From Pohlia nutans (taxonomy: Eukaryota > Streptophyta > Bryopsida > Bryales > Mniaceae): DNA of 64,000 bases. A model generated the notes under the pieces. That model was not told the DNA's origin, searched no databases, and saw nothing but the letters and a program-made list of their open reading frames with translations. Every line of letters begins with the position of its first letter. The first letter of the stretch is position 1. A program made the translations under genes and the position numbers. Where the stretch lies: positions 124,001 to 188,000 of the forward strand of contig CM040106.1 in NCBI GenBank assembly GCA_022496805.1. The letters run 5' to 3'. Positions 54,273-64,000 of this stretch are shown in pieces.

Positions 54273-54977
54273 TTTCCAATGAAGGTACCAAAAATAGAAA
54301 AAATTATGGAAGAAAATAATAGAGGGATAGAAATGAAGTCTAGGTAAAACAAACTCCAAACTATGGGTAACTTTGGATATTTATAGGAATTCTAAAATAT
54401 TTCCAAAATACCAAAAACAGGTTTGGGTGCGTGTAGGATTGTGCCACCGGCGCTCTCAAAAAACTTTCACCCTCAAACTCCGATTATCTTGGAAGTTAGA
54501 GCAATCTGAGTGATGGGATGTCAAAGAAATTGAAAAACTCGCGCCTTTCTTGATTTCTTCACTCCCTGGAGTTGCTGGAGTTGATGGAGTTGCTGGAGTT
54601 GCAAACTGCCGCGTTCCCGTAGTGCCGTGTTCCCGATACGCGTTCTCGAGGGGGGCTGCCCGACAGTGTTTACTGCCCAACTGCAGCTACTGCTGCCCGA
54701 CTGTAATTGTTGCCCGACTGCAACTGCTGCTCCCAACTGCAACTGCTGCGCCACTGCAACTAGTATGTGCAGCTGCAAATGGCTGCTCTTCTTGCTACTG
54801 CCACTATAAAAAATCGCACGTTGCTTCTTCAAGAGCTACCGAGGATTCTACATTTTGGATTCAAGTTCTCACAAGGTCACACAAAATAACTCCCTCGAGT
54901 TGATCGATTGATCAAGTCCTCCAAAACAACCTCACAAGAAATCTACTCAACCCGCGAAGGGCAAACATGAGCACCAA
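54273..54977 (-). other. Copia 5' leader, about 700 bp
   Basis: Between primer-binding site and gag. The 54660-54780 part is a short repeat of CTGCCCGACTGCAACTGC-like units. Longish frames here on both strands come from the repeat and are not genes. Confidence 0.6.
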
Positions 54978-54989
54978 GCTCTGATACCA
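54978..54989 (-). promoter_or_regulatory. Primer-binding site, initiator-Met tRNA type
   Basis: TGGTATCAGAGC on the minus strand directly follows the 5' LTR. It is complementary to the 3' end of plant initiator methionine tRNA, the standard primer for plant copia elements. Confidence 0.95.
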
Positions 54990-55358
54990 TGTAGAAAAAC
55001 AAGAGGTGTTTATGAAGATAGGAGTTTTACTAATGCAAATGAAATTGGAGCTCTCCACCCAACCGTAGAGGTATGATCAAGATATGATCAAGAGCCTCAC
55101 CCCCGAGCTCTTATACAATGGTCTAAGTGAAATAGGCCATTCACACCAAGTGTGAACACACGTAGTCAATTACCTACAAGACTACGGCTATTACCGCCAT
55201 AACGGCTATTACCGCCAAAACGGCTATGACGATTATGACGGCTACTACGGCAACTACGGCTACGCCGCCTACAAGTTGTTAACTAACAACTTTGTCAAAG
55301 TACATAACCAACACATGTTCTAATAGGAATTAATAACACGGTAAATGTACTTCTAACA
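54990..55358 (-). repeat. 5' LTR of the copia element
   Basis: 369 bp; begins TGTTAGAAG and ends TTTCTACA on the minus strand. Contains short CGGCTATTACCGC-type internal repeats. Confidence 0.95.
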
Positions 55359-55363
55359 GTCTA

Positions 55364-58300
55364 TTTTACCATTTTTGCCGTACCAAATAGCTTTCAGGAC
55401 AAGTTGTTGTAGTTGTTGAATGAGAAAAAAATTCCTAGGGACAACACGCTTCCCAAATCATTTTACAAAGCAAAATGTTTGTTAATGAAGTTAGGGTTGT
55501 CCTACAACTCTATACACGTGTATAGAGATAGATGTTAGTATCGAAAAGCATTGAAGGATGCAACGGAGCGCCCAACATGCCACAATTTGCAGTGCGTAAA
55601 TGACTCCAAAGCGATACATGTCATAGTATTGAGATACTTTGTACTAATTCCTCGTTTGCAAAGAATGTACAGTCGCACACGGCTAGAAAAGCTCATTAAG
55701 TGGCACGTAGGTGATAAAAACAAGAATAAGGTGATGAGATCTATAGTGGATTCAAGGACTTGGAATCACGTTGATGACAAACCCGAGTAGGGCACTTGCA
55801 AAAATTTATTAAACTATGTGAGAAAGAATGTAGGGTATTTTTCATTCATTTGTAAGAAAGTTTATACAATTCTTTCATATAATGAAGGATCTCTTCAATT
55901 ACAAAGTTGTGTGTATAAGAACAATAAGGATACCATGTAATGCATCAATTTATCTAATTATTTTAATCTAAAATAGGGTTGGGAATAGTAGGTAGAGAAA
56001 AAAATATTGAAGCAGAGGTATACAATGCATATTATGGTGGTCAATGGATGAAATAATATCCATTTCCAATCCAAATTTGGGAATGAAGAATTGGAATGAC
56101 AAGGCTTTTTTGTGTTCTTTGCTTTGTACGTTGTATCTTTGATTTTTGAGAGGATTGCTTGCGCCACTGCGGTACTGCTTGTGAGGCGGAATTTGGTGTT
56201 GAAGTTCTTGATGTGCAATTTCTGGTTGTGTGTGGTTTTTAGAGTTCTAGTAGTAGAATCTTGTCTTCACTCATTTTACAGTTTGATGTCTTTAGTCTAG
56301 ACACGGTTTATTGAATTTTCACTACAAGCTTTCAAGAGTCCTATAGTTAGTCATTTATGAGGTCAAATATAAAAATTATAAAGTACGTAGGGTACTAGAA
56401 ACTAGTTCATTTGCGACTTTATAAATACAAATAGGGTCATCTAAAATGATAGAATTTAGATTTATTTGTATTGATCGGGTGTAAAGAATTCCAATTTTTT
56501 AAATAAATAGCCCTATGATTAATACCCTTCTGTCGCAAATGGGTTATTAAATACATGTATGAGTGCCCTACCCGAGAGCTCATGCACATTCTTATTGAAT
56601 TTTGCCCATATCTCATGCACAACAACTTCAAATCACAAAATCCTTTTTAGAGGTGAAAGATGACTTGGCCTTCTCAGTTTTCTTAGTTGAATTTTTCTGA
56701 GTAAGATCATTTGCTATGCTCATTTGTGCACCAAATCTGCTAATCAGTATGTAGTCAGAATAGACATGCAAGCTATTCTTATCCCGTATCATTCAAGAGT
56801 GACTTAGAATGAATTTTGATTACAAGACCAACTCTTTCTTCCTCCAAAACTCAAACTTGATTATTCAAATAATATAAAGAAGTTTGAATATTGAAAGTAT
56901 TTAACATATTTGCAATATCAAAATCTAATTTATGTAAAATTCGGCAAAATCTACCTATGATTTCCAAAATAGATTAGCATGATCTATTTATGAGTATTCA
57001 TTCAATATATGTATATATTTTCACATATATAAAATTGTGTTGATATAGAGATTTTAATTGTCATGATTATGTTTTTACTTTGGAGAAGTCACTGTCGAGA
57101 ATTTAAATAACTATGAGAGAACAAATATAGGGTGTCTCTTATTCATTTGAGATAAAAATTATAAATTTACAGAAGTAACATTGGGTGTTTTAAAACCAAT
57201 TGAAGAATATTCTTTCAATATTTTTAAAATATACCCTAAATATACTATACATAGCCGAATATTCCAATTATTTCATGCCCCCCATTATATACCATTTGTA
57301 CGCTCATATGTACCCAAAATTTACACTAAATGACTTCTCCAAGGTTTTTATAAAGCATTGGTTTTCAATCTCATATGTAAATCCAAATTCAACACGTGTT
57401 TCTTTGTACATTTCAAATGACAGCTTTTATTGTAATTATTTTGTATATTCTTCACTTTACTACATAATTTCATTTATTTCATTTTCAATAATTTCATGTA
57501 GTTTATAGAATTTGCAATTAATTTATCATTATTGAATTTAATTCTTCCAATAATACTAAATGATTTAATATTTTATTATTATTTATGAAATACCCCCAAA
57601 ACGTTAAAAAAGTTTAAGTTTAAGATATTATAAATTTTACAATTAAATTGAAATCTATGCATTGATCATTGTTCTGGGAAGTTTGATTTCAATATTTTAA
57701 AATCTTATTCAAGATCAATGTAATCATTTATATAGAATAATAGTTTGATTAATGTTCAACAAATTCAATAATGTGAATAACAATAAATTTTTATATCAAT
57801 AAATTCAATTTAAGACATTTTATTTCTTCTTAGATACAAAGTTCTTTTTTCTTACATTCTTTTTTAAATTAAAGATCAATGTAATTCATTATGTTCCATT
57901 ATAAAAAGAACTACTGTAGCTCTATGATGTTCGGTCAATGCCTTTGTGGATTAGCTTAGTTTATTCTTTTTATTCTATTTTAAGATTCATTTATACATAG
58001 TTTGATTCAATTTACAATGACAAAATTATGATTAAAAATCCAAAACTTTTAAACCATTTTTCTAAAATCACAAAATCACTTTGATGCACTCTTACCTATT
58101 GAGTGCTTTGTAACAATGCCAAAATGACATCCTAAACTTTCATTTTTCATTTTCCATAACTTAATTTAATTTTAATGTGAAAAATCATCCAAAAATCTAT
58201 AACTTTGATAGTGTAAGTCTAAAAGCAACAAAACAACTTTGAAGCACCTCTCTTTGTGAAGAGCTTTCTAATAATACCAAAAAATTGACTAATGAGCGCA

Positions 58301-61217
58301 AAGTGGATGGGAAGAGATATTATCGCTCAATTCTATTTTTCCTCATTTTTCTTTACCTCCTTCTTTTTCCTTTTTTCTTTCCTCTCCCCTTCTTTTTGCC
58401 ATATTATCTTAGAATAGGGCCTGGTAGCCCCTTCCCTCCTATTCTCAGGAGTTGCTATTATTAACAATAGAGATACTCTATATTGATTCAATAACACAAT
58501 ATAATTTATAGTAGTGAATGAAATATGATTATAGTTTTAGAATATGAGATTGATAAAAAAATTGAAATAAAATTCTAGAGAATAATCTATTAAATAAATA
58601 AAAATTATATGTGCCTTGATTTGCAATAAGAAGAGGCCCTAAATATGACATAGTAGTCCAAATTTCTCCAACTGCAAATGTCGGGCTAGTGCGTTCACAA
58701 TACCTTCATTTGAAATATAACCACATAAATTTGATAAACTTACAACATTGTAAATGTAGTGTACATACTACTAGGTGATTACAAAATTTGTAGAAAATAT
58801 AATATTAATAGCTTAATTCCTTATAGTAATAACATCAAATAAATTTGATATATAAAAGAAATTATCTCATGATTGAAATATTATAAACTGTAGACAAAAT
58901 TTAAAGTAATTCATAGGTATTTGTATTATGAAAATAGGAAAAACAAATGTTGATTATTTTATATAAATATGTGTTCTTTTGAATGTTTTAAATATATCTA
59001 TAATTTTCTTAAAATCTTATAGGAAAGAGATAGAATAATACTATTTTTCACTTCAACAATGTAAAAACCTTTCAGCATAAGAACTAAGGTTCAATGATAG
59101 AAATCGCATTCAATTGCAAAGTTGACATTTTACCGTCTCTAAAAAGTGATAGATAAAACATCAACAGATACCTATTAAGTAGAAATTCATTCTATAAAAA
59201 GTTAATTTAATATCAAATTGTATAGATGAATGAAGATTTGCAAAGAATATTTGACAAAAATTTAAACAATTCAACATTAAATTAAAGCAGCTCACAAAAT
59301 ACTTATGTCAATTAAAAATGTACTAATCTAGTTTATAAACTTAAAAATTTCAAATATCACTACTAAGATTCAATAGCCTAGATCTAGCCTCATAGGGCCT
59401 CCTAGGCCAAGCCAAAATTTGAGAGTCCATCCATTATAATACTCTTATTTTTCACTACAATTTTTTAATTTTTTAATTTTTTTTTGAATCTACAAACTGA
59501 AGCTAAATCTTCTAATCCATCGCAACTTTGGACAAGTCTCCATTACATGATATTTTACAAAAAATGAAAATATGTAAGAAAAACCATTAGGATGCTAGGG
59601 CAATTGTATAGTACGCTCCACTCACTCCTCTTCGTGACCTAACTACATCTTGGTGCAAATTCGTGTACATTAAGTATTTTTATCTAAAAGCTTGACTTTC
59701 TAACCAATTTGAAAATTATGTAGCAATGGTTCAACGAAAAATGAAAGAATTAAATTCTAATTTATGTATATAATATCCAAAAAGTAAAATGTTAGAATGC
59801 AAAAATGATTTTATGTTGATAATTTTGAGTATCAAAATACCCATTTCAATAACGATTTTACCTATATATGATCAAACTTTACATGTGAATATAGCTCACG
59901 CTTGATTCTATATCTAAAAATTTAAAAATTAGCCAACCCGCAAAATAAGTTTCCAAGTACATTTAAAAAAGATATCCATTATAAAATAAATTAAATTAGA
60001 GAAGAATTTGATTCCTCTCAAAATAACACATTTTAAAATTTGAAACTTTAATTAATTCAAAAAAATTGAAAATTTTGGATAATGTTATTTTTCCAAATAT
60101 TCGAACATTAGAAAGATCTATAGCTCAGAAGTCGATCCACAACCTTTTGTTTTCCTTCTCTATTAGAATTTAAAGTGCATATCATGTACAATGACAATGC
60201 ACCAATTTACCCTTTGCATCATCCTCCGTCAAGATATAAATTGCTGATTTTTCAATTTTCTACAACGTTTTTTTTATTTTTTATCAATATAGTGTATCGT
60301 ACCATTTCAAATTTCAAAAACCATTTTATTCTCTTTAGAATGTGTTTTTTGAATTCCTAAAATCCTTAGAAGGGTGCATATGGTCCTCGATATGGTCTAG
60401 AATTCTAGTAGAAAGTACCATACAAATACACGCTAGATCTAACTGGGCTTTTGAAGATCTTCCTCATACGATTACAAAATTAATCAAAGAATTGAGTTCA
60501 ATATCTATACTTAATTTTAAATTTAATTTAAATGAAAATTTATGTTTAGAGAATATTGTTAAAGAATTTTGGTTGTTTTTTATAATTTTTTTGAAACATT
60601 TGCATATTTTTTGAACCTTACATATTTTATGTGAAAGAGTTTTGCTTACTTAGAACACACATTTATCAAATCATTTATAAGTATTGAATATAATTTTGGA
60701 ACAGTAAGTTATAATAATTTTTGAAGAATATTTTCTATTAGTACTAGGAAAAGTAATAATGATTTTATATATGATTATTTCTAACATCTAGCAACTTTTG
60801 TCAGCATTTTTTTTGACGTTGTATTAATTTAACATGATATTAGGTGGTTTTTCAACTAAACTTTATATGTTGTTACAAATCTTATTTCTAAATCTCAAAT
60901 CAAAGACAATTTAAAAATTTGATATTAATGTCTGAATTTCTTAATTTGATGTATTTATCACTTTATCCAACATAAAAGAAAATAATATTGAAATCAACTA
61001 ATTTCTTTTGGTTATTTCAGATAAAAGTGTATTCAAGTAGTGGGTGGTATTTTGATGTGTTCACTTTGGTACATCTCTGTGATTTAAAATTTGTAAATTT
61101 AGACTCCTTAAAATAGAATATTGATAATTTCAAAATTTAAAATGATAGTGAAACTTGGACTGAGTTTGCATTACTTTATGAAAATATAATTTTTAATGTT
61201 ATTAAGTATACAATAAT
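55364..61217. other. AT-rich region without recognised genes
   Basis: About 5.9 kb, very AT-rich from 56800. Frames up to about 100 codons (for example 57200-57508) are Tyr/Asn/Ile/Phe-rich and look like chance. No arrays, element ends or RNA genes noticed. Probably old decayed repeats. Confidence 0.5.
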
Positions 61218-64000
61218 CACTAGTAGAAAAATCCGTCCAGATCAACAAAAAAAACAACAAATTTCAGTTGGTTCGTGCACTACATCGACCGGATCAACAG
61301 AATATAATTTTTTTTGTTGACATTGCCAAAACACCTTCCGCACTTTCGTTGGTTTGTTCAGTGCAGTTCCTGTCTTCCACAATTACTGAAAATCGGCAAC
61401 TTGTTTGCTGACGTGGCGTAGTTACAGCTGTGTAGGGTGTTAAATTCCAAATTCACCACAACCGAAGAGGACGGTAAGTAATTTTTTACTTTCTCCTGCA
61501 GTAAAAGAGTCAGCCTCTCACATTTTTGCACTTGTTAATCAGTAATTTCCTAGAAGTTATTTTGAAAGTCTTCTCTGTTTTACTACACATACTTCTCTCC
61601 TTAATATGCAGTGGTTGCAACGTGGAAGATAAAAAGGTCATGTGCACTTCTTTCAGTGAGGTAAAGTCAATTTTTTTTATGCTCAATTACTTCACGTTCT
61701 AAATCTACTGAATCTACAAAAATCATTTTCACGTTACTAGTGGCACAATGTGCACCTTCTCTAGATACTAAACTAAAAAGGTAGATTACTGTTAGATACA
61801 CTAATTTACATAAATTTATTGCTAGTTTCTACTTTTCACCAAATTTTTGCTGCCCCTATATTGAGCAAGATGGGGATCTTTCAATAGTATTGGGATAAAT
61901 GTCTATGGTTATTTCTTTTCTGGGAGTAAAAATCTATAATATTTTCAAAATAAAAAATTAGGTTACAGTAATCTACCTATGTAGTGTAGTATCCTAGATA
62001 CTCATGTCAAACAGTTTCGATGCCACCTCATCAAACGTTTGTATCACACAAAAAATATTCTGTATTAGTATGAAATCCATAATCCTTCAGAAAACGGTGT
62101 ATCGGATTACCAATATGTTCACTAATCAAATCATAGTATGTTCAGAAGTCAAATCCGTCTAGTAAAGTTCTAATCCATCCAAAACTGAAGTAAGTTATGC
62201 CTACTGCAGAATTCTTCCTTCTTTCTGTCCTACTTATATAGAACTATGTTCACTATAATTGACCTGTCACTTCCTACAAATATTCTACGAAATTTCATTG
62301 GACATAAAATTGATGGTCTCTTCTTCCCTTAATACTTAGGCAGCATGACGATAGAAGTTACAGGGTAAATGGGAAGATGATGTGTACCACCAAAAGTACA
62401 GTAAGAAAGTCTTCAGTCTTTTCCAACTTTCTTTGTCTGCAACCAACATCCATTACATTCCCAGTGTTAGTACTCTTGTAGGTTCTGGTCCTCCATTTCT
62501 CTTACATGGCCACATTCCTGTTTATCCACCAGCAATTCTAACATACAGGGCTCCTAAACCATAAGGCTTCTAATCCCAACATAATCAAGACCACTCATTT
62601 ATTTTAAAACATATATCTAGTCACATCCTAGAGCTCTTATTGGATGTTGACCAAAATGAAAACTATATATGTACTCGTTGATTCAATTTTTAGGATTATT
62701 ATCATGCCTAGATTTTGTTGGAATTGGAACCCTGTTGGTTTTGGAGCCCTCTACCTCAGTACACATAATTAAAAAATTGACGACCTAGCTTCATCTCTTT
62801 GTCTTCCACACATAAATTAAAAAGAAAAAGTTCATGTTCTATTGATACTATGAAAAACTCTACATCTCCCACACTAAGTTCATGGTGAATAATTTTTTTA
62901 CTCCATGTACCTCTCAGTTAACTCTAAATCACTATGCACACCAGCACCCCCCTACATAATTTATAGCTTTTTAATTGCTTATCTACATAAACAACAAAAC
63001 TTTATAGTGATGTTAATTGTCGATAGAGAATGGGCTACCGTGACTGTTGACTTCTAGTCATCGTCATCCGAGGAGTCTCCAACATCACGGTCAAATGCTA
63101 CGCCATTTTCCGGCGCCACTGGATTCAATAATTCAGGCATGTGAATGTTCCTCTCAGTAGGAAGTGGCTCAGGGTTTCTCTCAAGTCCTTCTCTTGGTGC
63201 TCGAAGTCCCTCAAAATCAACATCTCCACGAATGTATTCATTTTACATACAATCACCCATCCATGTAATTCTGAATCACTGAGCTCGATACCTTACCAGG
63301 AAGGCACGGTGGGCAGGAGAAAGTTCCCCACAAAAATGCCTAAAAATAAAATAATTTTATCAAGAAGTCAACAAAAATAGTAGACAAAAAACAAAACAAA
63401 ACAAAACGTCTAGCTTCTATAAAACTCTATGTTAGTTATAAATAGCTGATTTTTTAATAAATATTTTTTAAAGTGCCAACCCCTACTTTTTGAACTCTAA
63501 TTAATTATTCGACACAAAAGTCGGATGACCCTTGCCACGGTGGTATGGTATACACACAATAATTAAACTACGCGGGTTAATTCATTACCAACTGCCCCAG
63601 CATGAATAACCTGCACCAGAACCAGCTTCTACCCCATCTACTATTTTTCTCCCATACCTACATGATTTCCATACACGTGAACTTCGACTCCTGTCAATTT
63701 CACCCATAATAATTCAATAAAACCTATGGTAATGGGGACCTGGTTATAATATTATGGAAGCCTATAATTACAACTATGTCATATTTGTTCTATAAGTTTA
63801 ATGATGCCTAGTGTTTAATCCGGTACAACTTCTCGACATAGGAGCCACTTTCATATCTTATTATGGGTTAGATATACATCTTTTCAAGATGTTGACATGT
63901 GCAGGGGTTAACCTTTTAAGAACTGTGTATCCAACTACTTACTACTAGATGTTTGTTGGTGAATGACTGAAACTGACCTTGAAGATTAAATTCAGTGCTA
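61218..64000 (+). mobile_element. Possible CACTA-type transposon end, running off the window
   Basis: CACTAGTAGAAAAATCCG at 61218 resembles the terminal CACTA(G/C)NAGAAAA ends of plant CMC/EnSpm elements. The next 150 bp has repeated TTGGTTCG/TTGGTTTG and GATCAACA words, as in subterminal binding sites. I found no matching inverted end in the window and no transposase motif before 64000. The rest of the interval holds no supported gene. Confidence 0.35.

Larger units (their letters stand above)
49705..55363 (-). mobile_element. Complete Ty1/copia LTR retrotransposon, inactivated
   Basis: Two LTRs (49710-50095 and 54990-55358), each TG...CA, are flanked by the identical 5-bp target duplication GTCTA (49705-49709 and 55359-55363). 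The primer-binding site and polypurine tract are next to the LTRs. One minus-strand gag-pol frame (54272-50121, about 1,383 codons) has the copia order: gag, CCHC knuckle, protease, integrase, RT, RNase H. Three in-frame stops and a mosaic insertion in RT disable it. The LTRs differ by about six substitutions over ~368 bp by eye, one 1-bp indel and one 18-bp duplication. Confidence 0.95.

Noticed and set aside
54521..54903. Gln/Ser/Cys-rich frames on both strands upstream of copia gag
   Set aside because: They lie in the copia 5' leader within short CTGCAACTG-type repeats; no copia element encodes a protein there.
57200..57508. 102-codon Tyr/Ile/Phe-rich frame
   Set aside because: AT-rich composition explains it; no motif, and no neighbouring coding blocks.

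Overview
Nuclear DNA of a plant, dominated by old mobile elements. The plant assignment rests on four things: plant-type telomere-like TTTAGGG units (about 5562-5580), a copia primer-binding site matching plant initiator-Met tRNA, MULE- and CACTA-like DNA transposon features, and GT-AG introns in broken genes. From memory, the MULE proteins and the DUF7869-like protein look most like sequences from mosses, lycophytes or ferns, so a non-flowering land plant is my guess. That is inference. I see no intact host gene and no RNA gene.

Layout. 1-1.7 kb: a decayed multi-exon gene of unknown function on the minus strand, running off the left edge. 1.7-8.4 kb: gene-free, AT-rich DNA with a 13-copy satellite at 3.28-4.07 kb. 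8.45-10.9 kb: a broken plus-strand transposon-type gene (DUF7869-like). 10.93-27.60 kb: a Ty3/gypsy element on the minus strand (gag with zinc knuckles, protease, RT, RNase H, integrase and an extra 3' ORF). A 7.2-kb MULE DNA transposon (16415-23626), with a 10-bp target duplication and heptamer-repeat terminal inverted repeats, splits its reverse transcriptase. The MULE holds a DDE/SWIM transposase, an unknown intron-containing gene on the other strand, and several satellites. 28.5-36.5 kb: another decayed ORF, G+C-rich minisatellites, a recent 241-bp tandem duplication and the right part of a second copy of the same MULE family. 36.8-37.6 kb: an isolated G+C-rich coding-like fragment. 38.5-42.4 kb: a second, internally deleted gypsy element whose LTR carries a 32-bp tandem array.

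42.7-46.4 kb holds what I consider the most interesting locus: two decayed, intron-containing minus-strand genes. The upstream one (46385-44516) has the ordered motifs of a bacterial beta-class DNA N6-adenine/N4-cytosine methyltransferase: DPP motif IV, then motif X, then motif I, then a motif II-like strand. They are spread over exons with good splice sites. It is followed on its 5' side by a 126-bp (42-codon) minisatellite at 46.4-47.3 kb.

49.705-55.363 kb: a structurally complete Ty1/copia element (LTRs, GTCTA target duplication, PBS, polypurine tract, one gag-pol frame). It is inactivated by three in-frame stops and a mosaic insertion in RT. 55.4-61.2 kb is AT-rich DNA with no recognisable gene. 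A possible CACTA-type transposon end begins at 61218 and runs toward the right edge.

Together the window is a nested transposon graveyard. Many of the inactivating stops are explicable as C-to-T or G-to-A changes (CAG or TGG to TAG), as expected for long-methylated DNA.
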